Below, piece after piece: positions 16,075-24,532 of a stretch of DNA of 64,000 nucleotides. The notes beneath the pieces were generated by a model. It saw only the letters and a program-made list of their open reading frames with translations, was not told where the DNA came from and ran no database searches. The position numbers and the translations under genes are program-made. Each line of letters begins with the position of its first letter. Position 1 is the stretch's first letter. Origin of the DNA: Sulfitobacter sp. M05 (GTDB lineage Bacteria; Pseudomonadota; Alphaproteobacteria; Rhodobacterales; Rhodobacteraceae); the NCBI RefSeq assembly GCF_029285175.1, contig NZ_JABEDH010000001.1, positions 1,488,001 through 1,552,000 on the forward strand. The letters run 5' to 3'.

Positions 16075-16377
16075 ATGTCAAACGTAATGAAATCAGTTGC
16101 CATTGCCGGTGCTGTTGCTGCCGCAATGACCGCTCATGCCACTGCCGCAGATGCCGCTTCAAAAGAAAAGTGTTACGGTGTTTCTCTGGCGGGTGCCAAT
16201 GACTGCGCCGCCGGCCCCGGCACCACTTGTGCAGGCACCTCTGTTACGGATTATCAGGGCGACGCATGGACGTTGGTAGACGCAGGCACCTGCGCCGAAA
16301 TCGAACTGCCCGCAATGGAAGACGGCACCGAGCGGACAGGCTCGCTTGAAGCATTGGACCGCGACCTGCCCGCATAA
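16075..16377 (+). CDS. bufA: Bufferin-type RiPP precursor (DUF2282 family)
   Basis: 100 residues from the ATG at 16075, preceded by AAAAGGAAGA. A Sec-type signal peptide covers residues ~1-26 (Ala-rich core, ATAADA end). The secreted core carries exactly four cysteines at 33, 44, 52 and 73 in the DUF2282 pattern [28 protein letters not shown]. In bufferins a DUF692 enzyme modifies core cysteines and the exported peptide binds metal, notably copper. The tail beyond Cys73 is acidic ([19 protein letters not shown]). The gene is first in the operon and separated from bufB by a hairpin, which suggests a high dose of precursor. Confidence 0.88.
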   Translation: MSNVMKSVAIAGAVAAAMTAHATAADAASKEKCYGVSLAGANDCAAGPGTTCAGTSVTDYQGDAWTLVDAGTCAEIELPAMEDGTERTGSLEALDRDLPA

Positions 16378-16386
16378 GCCCCTCCA

Positions 16387-16411
16387 CCTTGGGCGGATCG
16401 CCCGCCCAAGG
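16387..16411 (+). promoter_or_regulatory. Intercistronic hairpin between bufA and bufB
   Basis: CCTTGGGCGG (16387-16396) pairs perfectly with CCGCCCAAGG (16402-16411), loop of 5, in the 62-nt bufA-bufB spacer. It lacks a T run, so it more likely stabilises the bufA message or attenuates readthrough, giving more precursor than enzyme. Confidence 0.6.
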
Positions 16412-16439
16412 CCCCCCGTTCAAAGAGGATCAGACGTTC

Positions 16440-17288
16440 ATGCTTGACACCTCCGCCCGCTTTGATCGCCTTCCAAATGCCGTAGGCGTTGGATACAAAC
16501 CCCAACATTTCAATGCGTTGCGCGCCGATCCTGGTCCTGTGGACTGGGTTGAGATCCACGCCGAAAACTACATGGGAGACGGTGGCCGCCCGCTTGCGCA
16601 GCTTGCTGCCCTATCCGAAGAATTCGCCATTTCGGTACACGGTGTCGGCCTGTCTATCGGCGGCGAGGCTCCGCTTGATACGGCGCATCTGGTCCGGCTG
16701 AAAAAACTGTGTGACTGGATCAAACCGGCCAGTTTCTCCGAGCACCTCGCTTGGTCTACCCATGACAGCGCCTTCCTGAATGACTTACTGCCCCTGCCCT
16801 ACACACCAGAGACTTTGGCTCGGGTCGCGGATCATATCAATCAGGTACAGGACGTGTTGGGCCGTCAGATGCTGCTCGAAAACCCGTCCAGCTACCTGAC
16901 CTTTGCGGAATCAAACTTGTCTGAAACCGACTTTTTGTCAGAACTTACCCACAGAACCACCTGCGGGCTCTTGTTGGATGTCAACAATGTGTTCATTTCA
17001 GCCACCAATTTGGGGATAGATGCCCAGAGCTATATCGATGCCTTTCCAACCGACAAGGTCGGCGAGCTTCATGTTGGCGGACATGACGAAGACCACGATG
17101 ATCACGGGGCCCCTTTGCTGATCGACAGCCATGGCAAGCCGGTCACCGATCCTGTCTGGACTTTGCTGGATTATACACTGGCTCAAACCGGCCCCGCACC
17201 GGTGCTGGTCGAATGGGACAACGACGTGCCAGACTGGCCCACGTTGAAGGCAGAAGCCGCCCGCGCAGCACTTGCGCTGACCTTATGA
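16440..17288 (+). CDS. bufB: DUF692 multinuclear non-heme iron oxidative enzyme (MNIO) of the bufferin system
   Basis: 282 residues from the ATG at 16440 (AGAGGA upstream). TIM-barrel DUF692 protein with the metal-ligand motifs in order: EIHAENY (38-44), SVHGVGLSIGG (His67), SEHLAWS (Glu101/His102), LLENPSSY (Glu147), LLLDVNNV (Asp180, Asn182), ELHVGGH (His211, His215) and VEWD (Glu258). MNIO enzymes use two or three irons and O2 to oxidise peptide cysteines, here presumably those of BufA before export. It overlaps bufC by ATGA, so the two are translated together. Confidence 0.92.
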   Translation: MLDTSARFDRLPNAVGVGYKPQHFNALRADPGPVDWVEIHAENYMGDGGRPLAQLAALSEEFAISVHGVGLSIGGEAPLDTAHLVRLKKLCDWIKPASFSEHLAWSTHDSAFLNDLLPLPYTPETLARVADHINQVQDVLGRQMLLENPSSYLTFAESNLSETDFLSELTHRTTCGLLLDVNNVFISATNLGIDAQSYIDAFPTDKVGELHVGGHDEDHDDHGAPLLIDSHGKPVTDPVWTLLDYTLAQTGPAPVLVEWDNDVPDWPTLKAEAARAALALTL

Positions 17289-18043
17289 GCGATCAAGCAA
17301 CCTTTCGCGCGGGCCTGCTGGACCCTGCCGTCGCGGCCCCGACCGGCCTGCTGGACGGCAATGCGCAGGAAGCCGGCAAACGATATGACGTTTATCGCAA
17401 CAACGTCACCGTCTCTCTGACCGAGGCGATGACATCCGCATTCCCCTTGGTCGCCCAGCTGATCGGCGAAAAGAACTTTCCGCGACTTGCCCGCAGCTTT
17501 GTGCGCAGCCATCCGCCCGCCTCCCCATTGATGATGCATTATGGTGTTGAATTTCCTGACTTTATCAAACGATTCGAGCCACTTGCGCATATCGGATATC
17601 TGCCAGACGCCGCCCGCCTTGATCTGGCAATGCGCCGCTCCTATCACGCTGCCGACACCCCGCCTTTTGATCCGGCCGGCTTTCAGACCCTGTCGCCCAA
17701 CGACCTGCTTGATGCAAGGCTGACCCTCGCGCCATCCAGCGTTATCCTGCGTTCAGACTGGCCGCTTTTTGACATCTGGGCCTACAATCAAAACTCTGGC
17801 GCGGGCAAGCCGCGCAGCGCCTCGCAGGAGGTTCTGATCACCCGGCAGGCGTTTGACCCTGCGCCCCATCTTCTTCCATCCGGTGCAGGCCTCTGGCTGG
17901 AGAGACTCGCGGCTGGCGCGCCCTTTGGCATCGCACATGACGCCGCAGTCGCCGCCGTTCCCGACTTTGATCTAGGTGCCAGTCTTGGCCTCGCTCTGGC
18001 GACTGGCGCATTTGCTGTTTTGAATCATAAGGACCTGATATGA
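17285..18043 (+). CDS. bufC: DUF2063 partner protein of the bufferin system (RiPP recognition)
   Basis: 252 residues from the ATG at 17285, which overlaps the bufB stop (ATGA). The N-terminal ~100 residues are a DUF2063 domain (RYDVYRNNVTVSLTEAM; AFPLVAQLIGEKNFPRLARS); the C-terminal part is a second helical domain. DUF2063 proteins accompany DUF692 enzymes and deliver the precursor to them through a RiPP-recognition-like fold. Older annotation calls them putative DNA-binding; there is no DNA-binding motif here. Overlaps the DoxX gene by ATGA. Confidence 0.9.
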   Translation: MSDQATFRAGLLDPAVAAPTGLLDGNAQEAGKRYDVYRNNVTVSLTEAMTSAFPLVAQLIGEKNFPRLARSFVRSHPPASPLMMHYGVEFPDFIKRFEPLAHIGYLPDAARLDLAMRRSYHAADTPPFDPAGFQTLSPNDLLDARLTLAPSSVILRSDWPLFDIWAYNQNSGAGKPRSASQEVLITRQAFDPAPHLLPSGAGLWLERLAAGAPFGIAHDAAVAAVPDFDLGASLGLALATGAFAVLNHKDLI

Positions 18044-18582
18044 GTGCCATCTTTGCCATCTACGCCCTGCTCGTCGACAGGTTGGAACGCGCCGATTGGC
18101 TGGTTCCCACCCTCGCAAGACTGTTGTTTGCAGCGGTTCTGTTGGTCTATTTCCTGAATTCTGGATTGACCAAACTGGGCGACGGTATTTCCGGCCTCTG
18201 GACCCCATCAGTTGGCGCCTACGCACAGATCTTTCCCCGCGTTCTGGAGGCCGCCGGCTATGACACAGACGCTCTGTCGATTTTTCATAAACTCGTAGTG
18301 GTTGCAGGGACTTGGGCGGAGTTCATCTTGCCTGTGTTGATCGTTCTGGGGCTGTTGACGCGGCTTGCCGCCTTGGGAATGATCGGTTTTGTTGTCATTC
18401 AATCGCTGACAGATATCTACGGTCACAGCGCCACGGACGCATTGGGGGCCTGGTTTGATCGCTTCCCTGACGCTATCATCCTGGATCAGCGCAGCCTTTG
18501 GGTATTCCTCTTAGTGGTGCTGGTGATCAAAGGGGCCGGCCCGCTGTCTTTTGACCGCGCCCTGACGCCGAAAAAGGGATAA
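18040..18582 (+). CDS. DoxX family membrane protein, fourth gene of the bufferin operon
   Basis: 180 residues with four hydrophobic segments (about 20-42, 85-108, 112-128 and 148-165) and the DoxX pattern: RLLFAAVLLVYFLNSGLTKL, then VAGTWAEFILPVLIVLGLLTR. DoxX proteins are quinone/thiosulfate-oxidase-like membrane proteins frequently attached to bufferin operons; a redox or export role is inferred only from this recurrent company. Start overlaps bufC by 4 nt. The TAA is followed by the convergent ArsC-like gene. Confidence 0.85.
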   Translation: MSAIFAIYALLVDRLERADWLVPTLARLLFAAVLLVYFLNSGLTKLGDGISGLWTPSVGAYAQIFPRVLEAAGYDTDALSIFHKLVVVAGTWAEFILPVLIVLGLLTRLAALGMIGFVVIQSLTDIYGHSATDALGAWFDRFPDAIILDQRSLWVFLLVVLVIKGAGPLSFDRALTPKKG

Positions 18583-18610
18583 CACCGTCAAGACAGAGGC
18601 CGAACTCAAA

Positions 18611-18931
18611 CTAAAGCAAAGCTTTAACTTCGGCCTCTACCGCACTGTTCCAGCCGAGAAAAAGCGCGCCTTCAACATCAATAAGGGGCCGTTTCATCAA
18701 GGCAGGATGGGATTTCAAAAGCTCAACCGGATCCGCTGCCCTTTGCCCCTCATCCAGCCCGCGCCATGTGGTTGATCGTGTATTCACAAGGGCATCGCCA
18801 AATTGCGCAAACGCGGCGGTCAATACGTTTTCCGGCACGCCATCGCCCCGCACGTCCCGCAACTGTGCTTCCGGCAATGCCTTCATCGCCTTGCGGCAGG
18901 TATCGCAGTTCTTCAGCCCGTATAGTAACAC
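18611..18931 (-). CDS. ArsC/Spx-like thioredoxin-fold protein
   Basis: 106 residues from a GTG at 18931 (GAGGGA 5 nt upstream); a longer ATG at 19003 adds a non-family extension. The N terminus LLYGLKNCDTCRKAMKAL holds a CxxC in place of the usual ArsC CxxS/CxxT, and RPLIDVEGALFLGWN near the C terminus corresponds to the ArsC/YffB family end. Such proteins are glutathione- or thioredoxin-linked reductases, often not arsenate reductases. Convergent with the bufferin operon, 28 nt away. Confidence 0.8.
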   Translation of the reverse strand: MLLYGLKNCDTCRKAMKALPEAQLRDVRGDGVPENVLTAAFAQFGDALVNTRSTTWRGLDEGQRAADPVELLKSHPALMKRPLIDVEGALFLGWNSAVEAEVKALL

Positions 18932-19430
18932 AGTCAGTCCCTCGCCCCTTATCGCTGTTCCCAGATACCTACACGATTTTGATCCGCTGCAAAGCAGGAT
19001 CATCGGAGATTAACGTTATCGTAGCCAAACGGTGGGTACACTTTAGATAGTACACAAGCACCAGTAGATCACCGCCCCCGTGATGTCCGCAATCCAGGTT
19101 CGCCGCGCCATTTTCGGTATCACATGTGCCATGGTTGCGACTTCTTACGCGGGAACGACACCTTGACGTTAGACGGGGACAAACCTGGCATGCCACAACA
19201 GGTAACGTCGGGGAGTGCTGCTGATCGGTAACCAGCGGGCCGAAAATCGGCCCCTTGAAGAAGGAAGACCTTGCGCTGCGCGGTGACTTGCAACAGCGAC
19301 AAGACGGCCGAACAAATGCCAAGGGCAGAGAGGAACCAGATTGAACACACATAGGCAAGCGCCTGTCGATCGGAGTTCTTCCATCCGTTAGGGAAGCGCT
19401 GGCATAGTCTGCTCCATAAACTGTACCTTT
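18932..19430. other. Long intergenic stretch between ArsC-like and P450 genes
   Basis: 499 bases without a gene I can support. It contains a GC hairpin GGGCCGA-AAA-TCGGCCC around 19238-19254. On the minus strand a frame stays open from inside the P450 gene end to 19120 and reads protein-like in places (hydrophobic VCSIWFLSALGICS) but has no good start or ribosome site; it could be a decayed gene. I see no terminal inverted repeats. Confidence 0.4.
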
Positions 19431-20621
19431 TTACCCCCGCACCAACTGCGCTGGTAGCGAAGAATACCCATGAAACCGGATGCGCCCGCCTGCCCCCCTG
19501 TTCTGGGTGAGGGCATAGTCGGGGTAGCGGCGCAAGAACCGTTCGATCGCTATTCGCCCCTCCATCCGCGCCAGCGTCAGGCCAACACAGATATGGGGTC
19601 CGCCAGCAAAGGCCAGGTGACGGTTGGGCCGTCGCGTCACATCAAAATCCGTCGGATTGTCAAAAACCTCGGGGTCACGGTTTGCGGCACCGATACACAG
19701 ATGCAAGTTGCTTTGCGGCGGAATCGCCTGCCCGCCAATGATAACCTCGCGGGTGGTCTCGCGGTTGCCAAACTGATTGGGAGACCGCAGCCGGAGAATT
19801 TCCTCTACTGCACTGTCAATGACAGAGAAGTCATTCAAAACAATCTGCTTTTGCGCCGGATCATCGTGTAACAAGGCAAGGCCATTACCGATCAGATTGG
19901 TGGTGGTTTCATGGCCAGCATTGAGGATGAAGATACAATTCTGGATCAGTTCGATTTCGGTCAACTGACCACTGTTGTCGCCTGCAATGAGACGGGTCAG
20001 CACATCGGTATCAGGATCCCCCGGACGGGCCCGACGACGGGCGATAAGGTCTTGTAAATAGGCCTTGAATTCGCGCACTGCCGCGTGCCCTTGGGAAAGT
20101 TGATCTGAAGTCAGGGTCGGCTCCAAAGCGCCCAGAATCGCCAGCGACCAATCGCGCAGAGGGCCACGCTCGGACATCGGCACGTCCAACAGATTTCCGA
20201 TGATCTGAATCGGGATGGTGGATGCAAAATCTTCAATCAGATCAGGGGTCTGCGGCATTTCATCAAGCAACGTATCGACGGTTGCAATCAACCCCGGCTC
20301 CATCCGCGCCAAAGCGCGCGGTGTCAGGGCCGATGTCATGATCCGGCGCACACGAGTGTGCAGCGGCGGATCATTGAAGACTAGGCTGGTGGTGTGGTGT
20401 TCAAACAGCGGTGAACCGGCCCCAAACTTGGGTTCAAACGCCTGTTTTTTATCTGAAATATAGGTGTCCGTGTCCCGATATATCGCATTCAGGTCGGCAT
20501 GTTTTACAATCACAAAAGAGCCATCAGGCTGCGGCATGACGGGGCTGTTTTGCAGCCAGTCATCATAATGCGGGAAGGGGTTTTCGGTAAAATCGGCGGG
20601 GGGATTGGCAAGGTTAAACAT
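19431..20621 (-). CDS. Cytochrome P450
   Basis: 396 residues, typical soluble bacterial class I length. The I-helix oxygen-activation motif is AGHETTT (235-241), the K-helix ExxR is EEILR (Glu274-Arg277), and the haem-binding loop is FAGGPHICVGLTLARM with the proximal Cys345. No redox partner (ferredoxin or reductase) gene lies nearby, so electrons must come from elsewhere. No clear Shine-Dalgarno sequence before the ATG. A four-unit 11-bp repeat lies immediately upstream. Substrate unknown. Confidence 0.93.
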   Translation of the reverse strand: MFNLANPPADFTENPFPHYDDWLQNSPVMPQPDGSFVIVKHADLNAIYRDTDTYISDKKQAFEPKFGAGSPLFEHHTTSLVFNDPPLHTRVRRIMTSALTPRALARMEPGLIATVDTLLDEMPQTPDLIEDFASTIPIQIIGNLLDVPMSERGPLRDWSLAILGALEPTLTSDQLSQGHAAVREFKAYLQDLIARRRARPGDPDTDVLTRLIAGDNSGQLTEIELIQNCIFILNAGHETTTNLIGNGLALLHDDPAQKQIVLNDFSVIDSAVEEILRLRSPNQFGNRETTREVIIGGQAIPPQSNLHLCIGAANRDPEVFDNPTDFDVTRRPNRHLAFAGGPHICVGLTLARMEGRIAIERFLRRYPDYALTQNRGAGGRIRFHGYSSLPAQLVRG

Positions 20622-20927
20622 GGCGCGAGTTTGGTTGTTTTCAGAGTGCCGTCAATGGGGGCACCCGCCGTACACCCCCGATGCACCCCCCGTACACCGA
20701 GCGGTGCATATTTTTCGAAGAAAATCGTCGGACTGGAGTCTTCTTTTCGCCCGCCATCCGCAGAAGCCGGGTCACGTCCGGTAAAGCAGCGTGGCGCTTT
20801 GTGCGGGACGCGCTGCCGGTGTGCAATTGCAACGGGGGCGCGCATCCGGTCAAAGCGGCAAGAAGAAGCCACCAGCCATTTCAAGGAGGACCGCCGCCTG
20901 GTATCCTACCTGCGCCTGCCCGCGCCC
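20622..20927. other. Intergenic stretch upstream of the P450 gene
   Basis: 306 bases between the P450 start and the end of the Ldh-family gene. It contains the 11-bp tandem array at 20655-20698 and otherwise nothing I can name; open frames here are short and arginine/proline-rich, as expected from G+C-rich non-coding DNA. Confidence 0.5.
20655..20698 (-). repeat. Four tandem 11-bp units before the P450 gene
   Basis: On the minus strand the units read GGTGTACGGGG, GGTGCATCGGG, GGTGTACGGCG and GGTGCCCCCAT, each starting with GGTG and exactly 11 bp apart, ending 34 bp before the P450 ATG. The helical phasing suggests stacked protein-binding sites. Confidence 0.55.
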
Positions 20928-21917
20928 CTAACCCGCATCAGTGCCGGCAAACTCAAGCATCTGAGCCCAGACCGTATCTGCCACTTCGACCGGATCCATG
21001 GGCGCTTTGTGTTGCCCCGGCATCCGCGCGCCGTCGTCCTCACTTGCCGAAGCGCTGAGCGCTGCGATTTTGGCCCCAAAATCCGACGACGTGGAGGGGT
21101 CGATTACAATGTAATATTGCCCCAGATCATGCGGCTCCCCTTCGGGGGCTTTCAGCGGTTTGACATCCCGCGACAAGGTCCCTCCAGCCATCCCAGCGGC
21201 CAGTATCTCGACCATCAGGCCCAAGCCCCAGCCTTTGTAGCCCCCCATCGACACCAACGAGCCGGCCAGTGCCGCAGTCGGGTCCGTGGTCGGGTTGCCT
21301 TCTGAATCCACGGCCCAACCTTCGGGAATGCTTTCGCCGGCGGTTTTGGCCATGGTGATTTTTCCCAGTGCAACCGTGGTGGTGGACTGGTCGAATTGCA
21401 TGGCGATGCCGCCCGCCCCGTCGGGCACGGAAAAGGCCATCGGATTGGTGCCGATCACGCGGGTCTTGCCCCCCGGTGCAGCGACAATCGGTGAGGCATT
21501 GGTGAAACCAATGCCAATAAACCCAGCGCGGGCAATCTGTTCGGTGAAATAGCCCAGAGAGGTACAGGTATGGGCGTGGCCAACGGCCAGTGACGCAATC
21601 CCCGCCTGACGTGCTGCGTCGAGCGCAACAGGCAAGCCATAGGCAAAGGCCGGTTGGGCAAACCCGAAATGCGCATCCACCCGCACAGCGGCACTGCGCG
21701 GCGTGGACACGGTGGGAATGACATCGCCTTTGACACGCCCAGACTTCAGTTGAAGACAGTAGCTTTCAACATAGTACAAACCACAAATCTTATTCCCGAC
21801 AGACTCCGCTGCGGCGACTGCACGGGCCACTTCGGCCGCGGCAAAGGGTTCGGCCCCATGGGCCAGCAACGCGCTTTGCACAGTCTTGTGGATTTGTTCC
21901 AGAGAAATTTTTGCCAT
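20928..21917 (-). CDS. Ldh family NAD(P)-dependent oxidoreductase (malate/L-lactate dehydrogenase type 2 fold)
   Basis: 329 residues from the ATG at 21917, with AAGGG 6 nt upstream; the ATG two codons earlier is too close to it. The Ldh_2 family pattern is clear: AHTCTSLGYFTEQIA (catalytic His), GTNPMAFSVP (cofactor loop), DQSTTTVALGKI and MGGYKGWGLGLMVEILAAGM. This family includes ureidoglycolate, sulfolactate, 2,3-diketogulonate and delta1-piperideine-2-carboxylate reductases; the substrate is not decidable. It stands alone, convergent with nothing and 74 nt downstream of lolD's stop in the opposite sense of reading. Confidence 0.85.
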   Translation of the reverse strand: MAKISLEQIHKTVQSALLAHGAEPFAAAEVARAVAAAESVGNKICGLYYVESYCLQLKSGRVKGDVIPTVSTPRSAAVRVDAHFGFAQPAFAYGLPVALDAARQAGIASLAVGHAHTCTSLGYFTEQIARAGFIGIGFTNASPIVAAPGGKTRVIGTNPMAFSVPDGAGGIAMQFDQSTTTVALGKITMAKTAGESIPEGWAVDSEGNPTTDPTAALAGSLVSMGGYKGWGLGLMVEILAAGMAGGTLSRDVKPLKAPEGEPHDLGQYYIVIDPSTSSDFGAKIAALSASASEDDGARMPGQHKAPMDPVEVADTVWAQMLEFAGTDAG

Positions 21918-21991
21918 CTTCATCCCTTGTTTTTGAAACGCTGCCGTTAACTTTGCGAAACCTCATCAGGGACGTCAAGCAAGGATACGTG

Positions 21992-22675
21992 TCAGAGCGG
22001 CACCAACTGCCCCGCATCAAGTCGAATTTGCCGGTCCATCTGGGCTGCCAGTTCAAGATTATGTGTGGCAATCAGCGCCGCCAAACCGGTTTCACGCACC
22101 AATTTCAGCAAAGCAGCAAATACCTGATCCGAGGTCGCCGGATCAAGGTTGCCCGTCGGTTCGTCCGCCAGCAGCAGTTTCGGACCATTGGCCAGCGCCC
22201 GGCAGAAGGCCACCCGTTGCTGTTCGCCGCCCGACAAGGCGGCAGGTCGGTGATCGGCGCGGGCCGCGATGCCCACCGTGTCGAGCAATCCGCGCGCGCG
22301 CGCATTGGCGTCGGCGCGCGCCACCCCATTGGCCAGCTGTGGCAATACGATGTTTTCAAGCGCGGAGAACTCGGGCAGCAGATGGTGGAACTGATAGATA
22401 AACCCAACATCAGCGCGGCGCATACGGGTGCGGCGGCGGTCAGGCTGGCCGGTCATATCCTCGCCTGCGATCTGCACTGTGCCGCTGTCCGGTGTATCGA
22501 GCAGGCCCGCGATATGCAGTAAGGTCGATTTGCCAGCCCCCGAGGGCGCAACCAGTGCCACGACCTCGCCTGCGGCAAGGCTCAGGTCGATGCCTTGCAG
22601 CACCTCGACTACATTCGGCTTGCCCGGGTTATAGGCTTTGGTGATGCCTGAAAGCTGAAGGACCGGATCATTCAT
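21992..22675 (-). CDS. lolD: Lipoprotein-releasing ABC transporter ATP-binding protein LolD
   Basis: 227 residues from the ATG at 22675, which overlaps the end of the permease gene by 8 nt (ATGAATGA). Walker [11 protein letters not shown]-loop [13 protein letters not shown], signature [15 protein letters not shown], Walker [13 protein letters not shown] and the H-loop in ATHNLELA are all intact. LolD energises extraction of lipoproteins from the inner membrane. The first Walker A residue is Ala instead of the usual Gly, which should not impair function. Confidence 0.95.
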   Translation of the reverse strand: MNDPVLQLSGITKAYNPGKPNVVEVLQGIDLSLAAGEVVALVAPSGAGKSTLLHIAGLLDTPDSGTVQIAGEDMTGQPDRRRTRMRRADVGFIYQFHHLLPEFSALENIVLPQLANGVARADANARARGLLDTVGIAARADHRPAALSGGEQQRVAFCRALANGPKLLLADEPTGNLDPATSDQVFAALLKLVRETGLAALIATHNLELAAQMDRQIRLDAGQLVPL

Positions 22676-23951
22676 AACGCAGCGCCTCAACAGGGTTCAT
22701 TGCCGCCGCACGGCGGGCTGGAAAGATTGTAACGATAAAGGACAGGCCCAGGGACAGGGCCACTGCCGACAAGACATCGCCCAGTTGCAATTTCGCCGGC
22801 AGGAAATAGATGCCCCGCACCGAGGCATCCCAAGCCGTGCCGCCCGACAGATAATTCACAAAAGCAAAAATCTGATCCACATAGAGCGCAAACAGGCAGC
22901 CAAGGATCACCCCCATCACCGTGCCGATGATCCCGGTGAAGGACCCGCAGATAAAGAATACCCGCATGATCGCCCCTTGGGTCAGCCCCATTGTACGCAG
23001 GATACCGATATCGCGTCCCTTGTTTTTCACCAGCATGATCAGCCCCGACACAATGTTCATCGCCGCAATCAACACCAGTACCGACAGGATCACGAACATC
23101 ACGCGATCCTCGATATCAAGCGCACTGAGGAATGAGCCAGAAGCGTCCCGCCATGTCCAGATCTGCCCGCGCGCGCCCGCCGCCTGCAACAGCGGCACAG
23201 CCATGTCGTCAACCCGCTCCGGTTCTTCGATCATAACCTCAAGTTCGTCCGCCACACCTTCGCGGTTGAAGAAAGACTGCGCCTGTACAAGCGGCAGATA
23301 GACCCGCGTGCGGTCAATGTCATAGCGTCCGGCAGAGAAGACATAGACCACCTCATAGGCATTTACCCGTGGGCTGGTCCCGAAGGCGGTCTTCACCCCG
23401 TTGGGCGAAATAAGTTTGATCCGGTCTCCGACGCTGACCCCAAGGGTGCGCGCCACACCGATGCCAATGGCGATGCCTTCGTCGAAGCGGTCAATGTCAC
23501 CAATGGCCTGTTCGGAAACAGCGATGCGCGGGATGGTTTTCAGGTCTTGCGCAGCGATGCCAAACACCTCGACACCAGCGGTCGACTGCCCTTTGTTGGC
23601 CATCACCTGCTGGCGCACCAGCGGGGCGACCCGTGTGACACCCGGCACTCCGCGCAACCGCTCGGCAAGGGTTTCATAATCGGAGATGGTCCGGTCGATC
23701 TGGCCGTTGGCCGCAACTTCGCCAAATTGATAGACCGTGACATGGGCGTTTGCGCCAAGGATCGTATCGACAAATTCGGCCCGAAACCCCGAGCGCACAG
23801 AGAGGGTCGCAATCAGCGCAAACACCGCCAGTGTGATCCCGATCAAGCTGATCCAGGTCATCACACTGACCCCACCCTCAGCGCGGCGCGCGCGCAGGTA
23901 GCGCCAGGCAATCATCCATTCAAAAGGGGCAAAAGGGGTGGTCTGCGCCAT
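22668..23951 (-). CDS. Lipoprotein-releasing system permease, LolC/LolE family
   Basis: 427 residues. An N-terminal membrane helix (EWMIAWRYLRARRAEGGVSV then a hydrophobic segment) is followed by a large periplasmic domain (about 50-265) and three C-terminal membrane helices with the FtsX-like core (MNIVSGLIMLVKNKGRDIGILRTMG region). Ends with the family tail [15 protein letters not shown]. Alphaproteobacteria usually carry one such permease, acting as a homodimer with LolD. AGGAG precedes the ATG by 8 nt. Confidence 0.95.
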   Translation of the reverse strand: MAQTTPFAPFEWMIAWRYLRARRAEGGVSVMTWISLIGITLAVFALIATLSVRSGFRAEFVDTILGANAHVTVYQFGEVAANGQIDRTISDYETLAERLRGVPGVTRVAPLVRQQVMANKGQSTAGVEVFGIAAQDLKTIPRIAVSEQAIGDIDRFDEGIAIGIGVARTLGVSVGDRIKLISPNGVKTAFGTSPRVNAYEVVYVFSAGRYDIDRTRVYLPLVQAQSFFNREGVADELEVMIEEPERVDDMAVPLLQAAGARGQIWTWRDASGSFLSALDIEDRVMFVILSVLVLIAAMNIVSGLIMLVKNKGRDIGILRTMGLTQGAIMRVFFICGSFTGIIGTVMGVILGCLFALYVDQIFAFVNYLSGGTAWDASVRGIYFLPAKLQLGDVLSAVALSLGLSFIVTIFPARRAAAMNPVEALRYE

Positions 23952-24003
23952 GCGTCAGGCTCCTGATTTTTGTCGCGCAAGGTGGCGGGTTGGCTGGGGG
24001 CCG

Positions 24004-24501
24004 TCAAGCCGGGTTTGAACGACGGCGAAACGGCCAGAACAACAGCTTAAGAACGCCACCCAAGGCCGCGGCCCCCAGCAAAAAGCCAACCAGCGCAAAA
24101 CTGACCCCTGCGAAATTCAACGGCACGGCAGGCTGGTAAGCCACCCATGCCGCCCGCGCAATCTCTGCATCGCGCAGCCGCGGCAGGTGGTAGGCGCGCA
24201 TAAACGGGCCCTGCCCCTCAAGTGCCGCCAGATCGACGCGCAACCGCTCAAAACGTGTAAACGTTCGGGTCATGTCGGCCTGACGGCGTTCAAGGAACGC
24301 GCTGCCCTGCATTTGCGCAAGCGCAGTCTCCCGCTCAAGCCCCACGGCGGCGGCTGAGGCATCAAAATCCGCGACCACCTCGGCCAGGGCATCGACCGCA
24401 CCGCCCAACCGCTGGGCGTATTGCTGGGAGAACTCAGGAAACTGCGACACCGCCGCCGCGCCGGCAATCCCGCCGGCCAAAGTCAGACTGCGCAGGATCA
24501 T
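24004..24501 (-). CDS. DUF2937 family membrane protein
   Basis: 165 residues: a short N-terminal hydrophobic segment (ILRSLTLAGGIAGAAAVSQF), a long soluble helical part (about 30-125) and a C-terminal membrane helix (FAGVSFALVGFLLGAAALGGVL). This matches DUF2937, of unknown function. It sits between proS and lolC/E, all on the minus strand; GGAG precedes the ATG by ~10 nt. Role cannot be inferred. Confidence 0.8.
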   Translation of the reverse strand: MILRSLTLAGGIAGAAAVSQFPEFSQQYAQRLGGAVDALAEVVADFDASAAAVGLERETALAQMQGSAFLERRQADMTRTFTRFERLRVDLAALEGQGPFMRAYHLPRLRDAEIARAAWVAYQPAVPLNFAGVSFALVGFLLGAAALGGVLKLLFWPFRRRSNPA

Positions 24502-24532
24502 CTTACGGCGGCTCCTTCTTGTTTATCCAGCC

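Noticed and set aside
17285..18043. Reading bufC as a DNA-binding regulator
   Set aside because: Older names for DUF2063 say putative DNA-binding, but there is no HTH and its ATGA coupling to the DUF692 gene fits the bufferin partner role better.
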